Assembly (NCBI GenBank): GCA_022968985.1
Contig: JALJPK010000005.1
Span: forward strand, 80,216 to 144,215
Source of the DNA: Pseudomonadales bacterium
Lineage (GTDB): Bacteria; Pseudomonadota; Gammaproteobacteria; Pseudomonadales; Natronospirillaceae
DNA: 64,000 nt
Reading direction: 5' to 3'
The position numbers and the translations under genes were made by a program. Of the stretch, positions 38,473 through 47,799 are shown in pieces; positions within the stretch are counted from its first letter, which is position 1, and each line of letters starts with the position of its first letter. A model generated the notes under the pieces. The model did no database searches. It was not told where the DNA came from and was given only the letters and a program-made list of their open reading frames with translations.

Positions 38473-39207
38473 TTAACCATGCATTTGAGCATAAGCTTGG
38501 GCTAATGTATCAGCACCTTCTTCAAATTGTTTAAACATACTCTTTGAAAAATCGTCAGGGTAAATATCTAACTGCCCTGATTCTAACGCTATTAACGTAT
38601 TTTGTGCAATCGATTGTGGCTTGGCTTTTGGAATATCACCTGGTGCTAATCGAGTATCGGTTGGTCCTGGATACACACAAACGGCTTTAATATTGTCACC
38701 CGCTAATTCAATTCTTAAACCTTGCGTAAACGACATCAATGCCGCCTTTGTTGCAGAGTATGGTCCTAATGATGGAAAGTTACTCAATGCCGCAACCGAT
38801 GCAATATTCACAATTGCAGCCTGCTTCGAACCCTTTAGCATTGGCAAACAAGCTTGGGTGATTTGCATCGGGCCAAAATAATGAGTATCCATTTCTTTTT
38901 TAGCTATTTCTACGGCATTATCAGCCGTATTAAAACAAGCATTTGCTATACCTGCATTATTGATCAAAATATCTAAGTGATTTATTTTTTTTGTTAGGTT
39001 TTGAATATGCTCAGAATTAGTCACATCACACACAATCAACTCAATCACATTTGGATTAATTGCCACCACGTCTTTTAGCGAAGTCAAATCCCGTCCGACT
39101 GCATAAATTTTATTCACACCTTTTTCTAAAAGTGCATTTACAAATGCCAAGCCGATACCTCGGTTTGCACCGGTGACTAACACTGTTTTTCCTTTGATTT
39201 TAAACAT
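38473..39207 (-). CDS. Short-chain dehydrogenase/reductase
   Basis: 244 aa. The NAD(P)-binding motif TGANRGIG and catalytic YSATK are present, with NNAG and the Ser in NIASVAAL. Ribosome site GAGGCAAG precedes the ATG. Divergent from a LysR-type regulator gene, which suggests that regulator controls it. Substrate unknown. Confidence 0.92.
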   Translation of the reverse strand: MFKIKGKTVLVTGANRGIGLAFVNALLEKGVNKIYAVGRDLTSLKDVVAINPNVIELIVCDVTNSEHIQNLTKKINHLDILINNAGIANACFNTADNAVEIAKKEMDTHYFGPMQITQACLPMLKGSKQAAIVNIASVAALSNFPSLGPYSATKAALMSFTQGLRIELAGDNIKAVCVYPGPTDTRLAPGDIPKAKPQSIAQNTLIALESGQLDIYPDDFSKSMFKQFEEGADTLAQAYAQMHG

Positions 39208-39264
39208 ACTTGCCTCGATTGGTTATTCAAAAATAATAAGACCATTGTATTTATTCATGAACAA

Positions 39265-39313
39265 TTGACAATACTCTAAAATCGGATAACATTTATACGT
39301 ATTACGAATAAAT
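39265..39313 (+). promoter_or_regulatory. Promoter and candidate LysR box between SDR and LysR genes
   Basis: TTGACA (39265-39270) with TAACAT (39287-39292) at 16 bp is a plausible sigma-70 promoter for the LysR gene. ATTTAT-N11-ATAAAT at 39291-39313 is an inverted repeat with the T-N11-A form of LysR sites and overlaps the -10 end, as expected for autorepression. Confidence 0.5.
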
Positions 39314-39331
39314 ACCCAGTCTGAGATTAAA

Positions 39332-40234
39332 ATGGAACATCGACAGCTATTTGCCAACATGAATGCGTTTATTGCGGTTGCCAACACAGGCAGTTTTTCT
39401 GCTGCTGCCAAACAATTGAAACTTTCACAACCTAGTATTTCAAGAATGGTCAGTGAGCTAGAAACCCAGTTAGGTGTCAGGTTATTACAACGAAGCACTA
39501 GAAAGTTAAGCTTAACTGAAGCAGGTGTGATCTATTTTGAAAAAGCACAGAAAATTCAACTAGATGTAATAGAAGCCAAACAATCGGTTAATGCTTTTAA
39601 ACAAACTCCTTCTGGTACACTTAGAATTGGTGTGCCGTTACACTGGGTTGATTTGTTTATAGCACCTTTTATATCCGAATTTTTGGATACTTACCCAGAC
39701 ATTCAATTAGAAATTGTAGCAACCGATCAACACCAAGACATTGTTGAAGACAGCTTAGATGTGGTATTACGTGTGGGTGATCCTAAACATGTCACTTATA
39801 TTGCCGTACCAATAAAACCTGTTAAATTACAGTTATGTGCCAGCCCTAGTTATTTAGAGAAATTTGGTACACCTAAAACTATCACTCAATTAAATAATCA
39901 CAACTGCCTAACTTACGCAGGCATGAATCATTGGCAGTATTTAGAAAACAATAATTTACAACAAATAAAAGTCAGTGGTAATTTAGATTCAAATTTGGTG
40001 ACAGTGTTAATATCTTCAGCTATTCAAGGCTTAGGTGTGATTTTATTACCCGATTTAATACTAACAACACAGATTAAAAACAACGAACTAACTGTAGTGA
40101 TGGAAAAGCAATCTTGGTCAATTAAACATACAACAATTGAAAATATGTACGTTTTGTATTCAGACCGAAAACACTTAGCCGCAAAAACACGTGTTTTTAT
40201 AGATTTTTTTAAGGAAAAGATTATTGAGAATTAA
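39332..40234 (+). CDS. LysR-family transcriptional regulator
   Basis: 300 aa. N-terminal winged helix-turn-helix (FSAAAKQLKLSQPSISRMVSELE, shown here only as the family block at about 20-42) and a periplasmic-binding-like effector domain (about 90-295). Divergent from the SDR gene with an LTTR-type site in between. Most similar in layout to the CrgA/AaeR-type subgroup that controls an adjacent divergently transcribed oxidoreductase. Confidence 0.93.
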   Translation: MEHRQLFANMNAFIAVANTGSFSAAAKQLKLSQPSISRMVSELETQLGVRLLQRSTRKLSLTEAGVIYFEKAQKIQLDVIEAKQSVNAFKQTPSGTLRIGVPLHWVDLFIAPFISEFLDTYPDIQLEIVATDQHQDIVEDSLDVVLRVGDPKHVTYIAVPIKPVKLQLCASPSYLEKFGTPKTITQLNNHNCLTYAGMNHWQYLENNNLQQIKVSGNLDSNLVTVLISSAIQGLGVILLPDLILTTQIKNNELTVVMEKQSWSIKHTTIENMYVLYSDRKHLAAKTRVFIDFFKEKIIEN

Positions 40235-40455
40235 AACGAACCACTAAGATTAAACAGATAAAATTTAGAACGTTAAGGAAACAGAGCTGTTGGAACTCTG
40301 TGACTCTCAATTTTATTTAACTAATTAATCAAAGAAATATGAATCACTAGTGAATACAATACCGAACAATAATCAGCTTATGTTTAAGCATTGTCCAAAA
40401 CCGTTATTCAACGATTCGGCCACTTGCAAGAATGTTAAATTACTTAGAAAAATTA

Positions 40456-41346
40456 TTAATCAATTGCTGTATAACTTTTGCCTTCCTCCAATATTTCTCC
40501 ATCTAAATTAGATGCAGTTTTAAAAATAGTTTGAAAAGTAAGCGATTTATTTATTGTATCTAAAGCAGAAACACTAATATGCAAATGTGGCCCTGACGAA
40601 TATCCTGTATTTCCAGAATAACCAATTAAATCTCCCGCTTGTACAAGCTGCCCATGCTGAACAACCACACCATTTAATTTCAAATGCACATATTTAGCTA
40701 ACGTTAAATCATCATGTAAAATTTGCACGTAATTAGCTTTAAATTTAAAATTATCATCAAACCCACCCTCATTAAATTGTTGTTCGATTTTAACAACACG
40801 ACCCGCTCGCATTACAAATATTTCTGTGCCTTCATCTAAATTAAAATCAATTGCATTTACATTTTGATGTGTACGTTGTCCGTTATAACCTTGTGATACC
40901 TTTTTTGTGGAACCAATGGCAAAAGGCAACTGATACAGAATTGAATTATTATGCGTAACACCAAGGGCACCAACATTGGAAATCGAATTGTAATTAATAC
41001 TCCAAGAACCTGTTTTAGTAAAAGTATTAATAATCATTTTTTGTGGTGTATCCATAAACACTGTAATTGGTAATGTTTCAGCTGAAATTAATCCTGTTAC
41101 AACAAAATCAAGCACTAGTGACGTTGCTATGTAATCAGTCACATCTAGCATTACTTCAATTGTCGACTCATTATCAATAATCTCAATACAATAGGATGTA
41201 TAACACTTACCTTGTAATACACGACTAGAATCCTGGTTAATAGTTTGATTTTTTTCAGCATTATTTAGCTTGATTGTTGTTTGTTGACAAGCAAACAAAG
41301 TGAACAACAAACAAAACAACCATACTGTGTTATAAAGAAATTTCAA
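40456..41346 (-). CDS. M23-family metallopeptidase, probable lipoprotein
   Basis: 296 aa. N-terminus MKFLYNTVWLFCLLFTLFAC ends in a lipobox (Cys20). The C-terminal half has the zinc motifs THQNVNAIDF and GPHLHISVS with the G-rich SGNTGYSSG, so it should be an active endopeptidase on peptidoglycan. The N-terminal 120 residues are an unrecognised beta-rich domain. The start is TTG, supported by a strong AGGGGG ribosome site; no nearby ATG fits the signal peptide. Confidence 0.88.
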   Translation of the reverse strand: MKFLYNTVWLFCLLFTLFACQQTTIKLNNAEKNQTINQDSSRVLQGKCYTSYCIEIIDNESTIEVMLDVTDYIATSLVLDFVVTGLISAETLPITVFMDTPQKMIINTFTKTGSWSINYNSISNVGALGVTHNNSILYQLPFAIGSTKKVSQGYNGQRTHQNVNAIDFNLDEGTEIFVMRAGRVVKIEQQFNEGGFDDNFKFKANYVQILHDDLTLAKYVHLKLNGVVVQHGQLVQAGDLIGYSGNTGYSSGPHLHISVSALDTINKSLTFQTIFKTASNLDGEILEEGKSYTAID

Positions 41347-41478
41347 ATGAGTTTCCCCCTAAGTGATAATTATTATAGAAAGTTAAAGATTATAGTTATT
41401 TTAGTTGCTTAACAATTGTATTAAGCTCTGACTTCTCAAATTAATATAAAGTAAAAGATGTTATATTTCATTAAAATT

Positions 41479-42359
41479 ATGTATAAAAAAATGATAATTT
41501 CAGGGTTATTAATCACTTTCATCCCATTTTTTTGTATGAGTCAGATAGCCCAAAATCCGAATCAGCATAGAGACTGGCTTACCGATAGTAGGATAGGTAT
41601 ATTCAAAAAAGTTATAGCGTTTTAAACTGTCCTGAATTGACTGAAAAAACAATAAATGATAGCGATAAAAACCATACTTATTATGCAAGTGATGAAACTA
41701 ACAAAATTAAAGTGGTCAGCTTTGATGCTGCATTTGTTGTATTCACCCCTTTTTGCCATTACGTTGAAAAAAAACATTGGGTTCATTCTTTTAATACGTT
41801 TAATCTAAATAATTTGAAAATTATTGAATTAGAACCCATTTTCAACTTTGTTAATATTAATTCTTTGTTTTTGAAGGGCATTAAAAGCTTAACAATAAAG
41901 GATAAATTAAATAACAATAGCTTGTTTACTTGTCATATTGAATCGACTGATTTAACTTGCTGGCAACAACTTGATGTAATTTTAAAACCCAATAAAGTCG
42001 ACAATAATTTGGCAACAACAGGGCAAAAATACACAGGTAAAATATGGATTAAACAAAATAATAAGGGTGTAATCTATGTGTTATACAAAAACAAATTGAA
42101 TCACACCATGTTGGCCAAGAGTGTAAAATTCACTCGAGATGATTGGATTATACAAACATTAGACCAACACGATGCGCAAATTATTGATATGACCGTGACT
42201 ACAAGTGGTAAATTAAAAGTGATCCTTAATATAAGTGAAAATAATTTTAATAACATAACCGATTTTGTAAAAAAACCTAAATTCGAGATCTCACCAAAAA
42301 ATCCATTTTATGAAGAATTTGATTTTAAGGTAAAATTTTTGAATTCATTCGTAGAATAA
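41479..42359 (+). pseudogene. Frameshifted gene for an exported protein of unknown function
   Basis: ATG 41479 opens MYKKMIISGLLITFIPFFCM, a good signal peptide, but that frame stops at 41625. The downstream frame (open from 41592 to 42359, about 255 codons) encodes a coding-like protein of unknown family and has no good start of its own. The two frames overlap by about 30 bp, so one indel near 41590-41620 would join them. It could be a recent mutation, a sequencing error or programmed frameshifting. No known domain recognised. Confidence 0.55.
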
Positions 42360-42390
42360 TTATAAATTCTTTCAGTACCTTTTATAAATC

Positions 42391-42530
42391 GCCTATATTT
42401 TGATTATTTAATAGTTTTAAGTTTTTTTTCAATTCTTATTCTTTATTATTATAGCCCCAGGTTACCGAATTTTTATCATAATAATCTCTAGGCCCATCTT
42501 CAATATCCATAATAAAACAAAGATACATAT
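42391..42530 (-). pseudogene. Partial tandem duplicate of the 3' end of the phosphotransferase gene
   Basis: On the minus strand this reads NNMYLCFIMDIEDGPRDYYD and on to KKNLKLLNNQNI, a diverged copy of the last 45 codons of the phosphotransferase gene at 42533-43522. It has an insertion and an in-frame stop. It lies directly downstream of the intact gene, so it arose by tandem duplication and decay of most of one copy. Confidence 0.8.
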
Positions 42531-42532
42531 TA

Positions 42533-43522
42533 TTAACCGTCTATATTTTGATCATTTAATAATTTGAAGTTTTTCTTCAATTCTGTAAATGCCCAGGTTA
42601 CCGAACTTTTATCATCATAATTTCTTGGTCCATCTTCAATAACCATTATTAAACAAAGATACATATTATAAAAAATTCTTCTTATTGTTTGATTCGCAGT
42701 AGTTAATAAATTGTGTTTATAACCTTCGAAATAGGCTTTATTTTTATTGTTGATATCAAATAATATATTTTCCATTAAAGGGTCTGCCCACAGCGCACGT
42801 TCAAAATCGATGACACCCGTTAATGAATAATTATTTTCTGATAATTTTCTAATAATAATATTAGGTCCACTTAAGTCCCAATGTATTAATTTTGCTTTTT
42901 TAACTTCATCAAAGCTGGACTTATATCGACTTAAAACACTTAAAAATGTTGATTCATTTATTGGTAGGAGCACCTTATATTTTAGGGCGTCTTTAAAAAG
43001 AAATAAACACATCGATCGAAATGTCTCATACCACATTTCAAATTTTGGTTCTAAATTAAAATAACCAAAAAAATCACTTTCGTAACTATTGATAGCAGCG
43101 GTTAGCTCACCTAATTGATGTGAAATTGAGTTATTTTGATGATCACTTAATTTCGATTTTAATTTATCCCAGCTTTTCCCTTCTAAATAATCCATAAAGA
43201 AGTATTGGTACTGTATAACAGACCTGCTGAGATCACTGAATAATATCTTTGGACTGGGTATTTTTATATTTGAACTTACTAATTTTAAACAAGCTACTTC
43301 AGATGCCATCATATTTATTTCATAGTTCATGATATCAGCATCAATAGGTGGTCCTACTTTTAGAACACAACTAAATTCATTAACAAACTCTATAAGATAG
43401 GCTGTATTAAACCATCCATCTTTTAATTCAATTATCTCTAAAACATCATCTGAACTTATATTAAGTTTAGTAAGTTCTAATATTGTTTTTTTGTCCAAAT
43501 GTATTTTTGTATTACTGATCAT
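42533..43522 (-). CDS. Phosphotransferase (aminoglycoside phosphotransferase/APH family)
   Basis: 329 aa. The catalytic loop is LIHWDLSGPNIII (HxD...N) and the metal motif is VIDFERALWADP. The ATP-site Lys is in SCVLKVG near residue 55. The family includes antibiotic kinases, homoserine and choline kinases; substrate is unknown. The 3' end has a decayed tandem copy just downstream. Separate from the APH-like domain fused to HMG-CoA reductase. Confidence 0.85.
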   Translation of the reverse strand: MISNTKIHLDKKTILELTKLNISSDDVLEIIELKDGWFNTAYLIEFVNEFSCVLKVGPPIDADIMNYEINMMASEVACLKLVSSNIKIPSPKILFSDLSRSVIQYQYFFMDYLEGKSWDKLKSKLSDHQNNSISHQLGELTAAINSYESDFFGYFNLEPKFEMWYETFRSMCLFLFKDALKYKVLLPINESTFLSVLSRYKSSFDEVKKAKLIHWDLSGPNIIIRKLSENNYSLTGVIDFERALWADPLMENILFDINNKNKAYFEGYKHNLLTTANQTIRRIFYNMYLCLIMVIEDGPRNYDDKSSVTWAFTELKKNFKLLNDQNIDG

Positions 43523-43880
43523 ATTTTCTCTAAGCTGAAATATAAGTAGAATGAGTTTATATAAAAAGAACGTTTTGTCTATTATAATGATATGACAATT
43601 CTATAAATTGCTTTTTTATTGTTATAATTTAGTAGTTAAAATACACAGCAGTTCAAATTTCACCTTTAAGTATCTATTTATTCGTGATCCATCACACAAT
43701 AAAAGCATGTATAATGCAGATATAAAATATTTTAGTAAAATCAATAAAATCGACTATTTTATTAAGTTACCAGACAATATTAAAAACGTTCAGCCAATTG
43801 AAATTGATGAACTATTCCAACCTAAATTTATATCTCCATTTATTATTTATAGTTCTACTTTACACTTGTAGCTTTATTTA
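43523..43880. other. Intergenic region, no confident gene
   Basis: A plus-strand frame of 87 codons (43608-43871) opens only with TTG and has no ribosome site. It may be a decayed gene fragment. No repeat or RNA gene seen. Confidence 0.4.
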
Positions 43881-44603
43881 TCACTTGTAAATAAATTGAT
43901 CTTTAAATAAAAACCCTTGAATAAAGTCTACATTTAACTCCCTAGCAATTAAAAGATCATCTTGTGTTTCGATACCCTCTAATATTGTTTTTTTGCCGGA
44001 TACTCGTGCATAATCTACAATTGCTTTAACCAAAATCATTAACTCTTTGTTGTGTTTATTTTGCACAACATATTTATCTAGTTTTACATAATTCACCAAT
44101 TGAATCACTTCAAAAGACAACATCGACAATGGTCCAAAAACATCATCAATCGCCGTTTGAATATTATTTTCGGATAATGTCTCGATCATTTCCAAACTCA
44201 TTTTAGCATCATTAATTTCCGAATTTTCAATTAATTCAACAATAATATCTGCACTATTATATTCATTAAATAATTTAAGAAATGGATTATTTATACCCGA
44301 TATTCCACTAGCAAAATAAGAGTCTTGATCTACATTTATAAATATTTTCCCACCTGTTGGTGCACCAGAGAGTTGTAATTTTTTTTGTTCATACTCAACT
44401 TGAAATAAACTTAAAGGACTGTAATGTAAAGAGGCGTATACATGATCGGCGCGTAAGAATTCACCCTGTGCATCAACAAAACGCGACAGTGCTTCATAGC
44501 CATACACTTTGTTAGTATCTAAATTAATTATTGGTTGATATTCAACGGAAAAACGTTTGTTCTCTATTAAATCGATTAATACTTCAGGTGATATTGTAGG
44601 CAT
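43881..44603 (-). CDS. EAL-domain protein (cyclic-di-GMP phosphodiesterase-like)
   Basis: 240 aa, a lone EAL domain. The metal and catalytic residues are in place: E37 in YEALSR, N90, E123, D153-D154, K174, E209 and Q229. Loop 6, normally DDFGxGxSS, reads DDVFGPLSM. That loop couples dimerisation to catalysis, so activity could be lowered or the protein may act as a c-di-GMP or protein sensor. No GGDEF domain. Confidence 0.88.
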   Translation of the reverse strand: MPTISPEVLIDLIENKRFSVEYQPIINLDTNKVYGYEALSRFVDAQGEFLRADHVYASLHYSPLSLFQVEYEQKKLQLSGAPTGGKIFINVDQDSYFASGISGINNPFLKLFNEYNSADIIVELIENSEINDAKMSLEMIETLSENNIQTAIDDVFGPLSMLSFEVIQLVNYVKLDKYVVQNKHNKELMILVKAIVDYARVSGKKTILEGIETQDDLLIARELNVDFIQGFLFKDQFIYK

Positions 44604-45126
44604 AACTAAAGATCCATTGTAAATAAAGGAAAAGCCAATTTTTTTGAATAAGTTTAAGATGCTATTTTAAAGGTTATTTATGCAAAATAATATAAAGCAA
44701 ACGTTATCTATCAACATAGCCTATTAATGTAACTATAAGACGTTACAGTGTTATTAGCATATTTAATATTCTACTTGTTTATATTTGTTAGTCAACGACC
44801 CTACAACACCATATAAGTGTCTTTGTATTATTTGTTTAAGCCACACCCTTAACTTTAATTACGAGAAAACCCTAGATACCTGACAACTAGTCATTGAGAA
44901 TGACTTGGTACTTAACAAAATGGTTTTTTGACGACACCAAGACGACACTAAGAAGACACTTAAAAAGTGGAATTCATAAACCTAATAATGTTTCATGATT
45001 ATCTTGTAATTAATTATGGATGATTGTAAAGTTTTGATATTTTTTTTAATACTTTGTTAGTAATCGCGCAGATCTATATTTCTCTAACTATGATTTATAC
45101 ACTTTTATATTGTTAAGGTAATTAGG
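44604..45126. other. Intergenic region between divergent EAL and cyclase genes
   Basis: About 520 bp with no open frame. It has near-repeats of GACGACAC/AGACGACACT near 44933-44961. Promoters for both flanking genes must lie here but none was clear. Confidence 0.4.
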
Positions 45127-45942
45127 ATGTTGTATTTAGATATTCATCATGGTTTAGAAAGTATGACATTGGAAGCGATGTATCAGGCACATTTAAGTGA
45201 TTTAGATGCACAGGACAAATTTGGGGTTAAATACTTAAAATATTGGTTCGACGAAACTAATCAAACAGTTTGTTGTTTAATAGACGCACCTAATAAAGGT
45301 GCGTGTGATGCCACCCATTTAGCCGCACATGGTTCTAAGTCTGATAAAATAATCGAAGTAGAAAACGATATGCTTCAGGCTTTTTTTGGTAATACTTCCG
45401 AAACCACTGAAGGTCGTGTAATGACACCAGATGGTTCAGTTGACGGGGGATTTCGCACCATAATGTTTACAGATATTGTTAATTCTACTGCGTTAACCCA
45501 AGAATTGGGCGACGAGCAATCGGATATTTTATTGCAAATTCACGACAAAATAATTCGCGCAGCTTTACATCAATTTAAAGGGAGCGAAGTGAAACATACC
45601 GGTGATGGTATTATGGCTAGTTTTGTATCAGCCAGTGCCGCAGTTAAATGCGCCAGTAGAATTCAAAGTGATATGGCGTTTAATGAAAATGCTAAATTTG
45701 AAATCAGAATTGGTTTAAGTGCAGGAGAACCGGTATCTCGTAATCACGATTTATTTGGTGCTACTGTACAAATGGCGGCTCGCGTTTGTGATAAAGCAGC
45801 AGGTAATCAAATTTTTGTAGCAAATGTGGTGCATCAACTTTGTTTAGGTAAAGGTTTGAATTTTGTACCTAAAGGTGTGTTTAATTTAAAAGGCTTTGAA
45901 GACTCAATTGAAATATTTGAAGTATTAGACGACATAGATTAA
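45127..45942 (+). CDS. DUF4242-class III adenylate/guanylate cyclase fusion
   Basis: 271 aa. Residues 1-90 match DUF4242 (YLDIHHGLESMTLEAM, VCCLIDAPN), a small ferredoxin-like domain of the SCO4226 nickel-binding type. Residues about 110-268 are a class III cyclase domain: metal Asp in FTDIVNS, KHTGDGIMASF with the purine-site Lys, LFGATVQMAARVC with the Arg. The usual transition-state Asn is Gln, as in a related cyclase group. Probably a soluble sensor-cyclase. Confidence 0.85.
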   Translation: MLYLDIHHGLESMTLEAMYQAHLSDLDAQDKFGVKYLKYWFDETNQTVCCLIDAPNKGACDATHLAAHGSKSDKIIEVENDMLQAFFGNTSETTEGRVMTPDGSVDGGFRTIMFTDIVNSTALTQELGDEQSDILLQIHDKIIRAALHQFKGSEVKHTGDGIMASFVSASAAVKCASRIQSDMAFNENAKFEIRIGLSAGEPVSRNHDLFGATVQMAARVCDKAAGNQIFVANVVHQLCLGKGLNFVPKGVFNLKGFEDSIEIFEVLDDID

Positions 45943-45960
45943 TATTTTTTTGTTATATTA

Positions 45961-45996
45961 AAAAAAGATCACTTAAGTTTATAAGTGATCTTTTTT
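45961..45996. terminator. Bidirectional terminator after the cyclase gene
   Basis: GATCACTTA/TAAGTGATC perfect 9-bp stem flanked by A6 and T6 runs, so it can stop transcripts from both sides. Confidence 0.9.
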
Positions 45997-46067
45997 ACAA
46001 TCTAAAACTCTAAAACTATTTTAACCTAAACACTTTTAATCAAAACAACTTCCTTCAACTGTGTAAC

Positions 46068-47543
46068 CTAAAATTTTGCTTTAAGCATCTGACCATCAGG
46101 ATTATCCAACACATTGTCAGCGATCCATGGTGTTAAACAATCTAAATCACTTGCGCAAACATCAGTTAATGCACGTAAAAATTCTACTATATCGTTTTGC
46201 TCGTCTTGATTTAATTGGATATTATCTAAGGTTGATCCGCTGCCATTTCTACCCGGTCGACGGCGTTGTCCTATTTCTTGTAACGCTGCCATGGATATAT
46301 TTTGTGCATTATTAAATATGCTGTCGCAGTTTTCGATATTTTTAAATTGAGTCAAATCACACATTTTATTTTCGACAAAAAAGTCTTCAACTGATTCTCT
46401 TGGGTTATCATAATGCGCAACTACTTCTTCAAGGGTTTGATACGTGCCTGCATGTCCATAAGGTGCGGTGAGTTCAACATTTAATAATGACGCAGTACGA
46501 AATCGGTAACGATCATTTTGATTATTACTGACGGCTTCGCGACCTATATCCCCTTGGTCATCATTGGTTTTAATACCAAACTGTGGAAATGCAACTAAAT
46601 TAAAGCGCTCGTCTGTAAAGGTTGGGCCTTGGTGACATTGCACACAGTTTGCACCATTGTTGTTATCGTCAGTTAAAAACAATTGCGCACCACGTTTTTG
46701 ACTGTCACTTAATGCATTGATATCACCGTTTACATATTGTCGCCATGGCGAATCCACAAATAACATACTGCGTTCATATTCACCCATAGCAAACGCAATG
46801 TTATTAAATGTAATTAGCACTTCACTTGATTCACTGGAATCAAAGCCGAGTTGAAATTCTGTTAACCATTGGTTTGTATCAAAAACATTAATATGTAAAC
46901 CATAATTACCCATACGCTGGGCTAGATGATCACGTACACCATCGTTGTTTTCAAACTGTGCAAATTCATCACCTAACATTTCGCTGTTTGAAGTAACCGG
47001 AAACTTAGCTTGTGCGGCAGCTAATGTTGAACCTGCATTTAAATCCACTGTTTCAAAATTAGAATCAGGAGTACTGATTCCGCCTTGCACAAACTCAACA
47101 CGTGAATCCCAAAACAAACCATCACGCCAAAGTCCTGTATTAAATACAGTGGGTGCGTTTCGGCCCACATCAAAATCATTATCAATTGCAAGACGCCCAC
47201 CACCTAATACATCACTGTCCACCGCATTGGCACCAATTGAAAGTGATAAAGCATCAGCACCCGCTAAAGCTGGATGATGGCAACTGGCACAAGCCACATT
47301 TAAATCACCACTTAGGGATTGACTAAAAAATAATTTTTTACCTAGTTGCGCTATTGGACTTGATATATCAGGCAGATTGGATTCACCACTTATAGTGTCA
47401 TTCATATTGTGTTGTTCGATAAGTATACTCAATTGATTATCAAGTTCAATCGAATTAACATCCTCTTTAATTAAGTCTAAGAGTTCATTACAAGCAGACA
47501 AACTAAATAACATACTCACTGCAATTAAGGTGTGTATTTTCAT
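46068..47543 (-). CDS. Di-haem cytochrome c peroxidase / MauG-like lipoprotein
   Basis: 491 aa. Lipobox LSAC (Cys18). Two c-type haem motifs: CASCH (C85, C88, H89) and CVQCH (about residue 295). The haem-domain blocks GRNAPTVFN, FWDSR and YGHAGTYQTLEEV fit the CCP/MauG family. It should reduce peroxide or oxidise a protein substrate in the periplasm. The second of two adjacent ATGs (47543) has GGAG at the better spacing. Confidence 0.9.
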   Translation of the reverse strand: MKIHTLIAVSMLFSLSACNELLDLIKEDVNSIELDNQLSILIEQHNMNDTISGESNLPDISSPIAQLGKKLFFSQSLSGDLNVACASCHHPALAGADALSLSIGANAVDSDVLGGGRLAIDNDFDVGRNAPTVFNTGLWRDGLFWDSRVEFVQGGISTPDSNFETVDLNAGSTLAAAQAKFPVTSNSEMLGDEFAQFENNDGVRDHLAQRMGNYGLHINVFDTNQWLTEFQLGFDSSESSEVLITFNNIAFAMGEYERSMLFVDSPWRQYVNGDINALSDSQKRGAQLFLTDDNNNGANCVQCHQGPTFTDERFNLVAFPQFGIKTNDDQGDIGREAVSNNQNDRYRFRTASLLNVELTAPYGHAGTYQTLEEVVAHYDNPRESVEDFFVENKMCDLTQFKNIENCDSIFNNAQNISMAALQEIGQRRRPGRNGSGSTLDNIQLNQDEQNDIVEFLRALTDVCASDLDCLTPWIADNVLDNPDGQMLKAKF

Positions 47544-47799
47544 CATTGACTCCAAAATTATGGGTGGAGTTAATAGTTTAGAAATAAATTAAGCATGAAT
47601 TTCACAAGGAATGTGAAACGAATGTGCAAGGGTTAAAAGTGTGAGCTGGGTTGGTTTAGTTTGCGCTGATGTTTGTAGAAAGGAGTCGATCGGACAGAAA
47701 ATTTTCAATTTAGCAATCAATAGACAGACTAAAATTACATTCTTTTGAGTCTATAAATAATTATGAAAAATATTAGATACCTACATACCCTGCTAAATT

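Noticed and set aside
43608..43871. Plus-strand frame of 87 codons
   Set aside because: TTG start, no ribosome site, low-complexity composition and no recognised family; left as possible gene debris.
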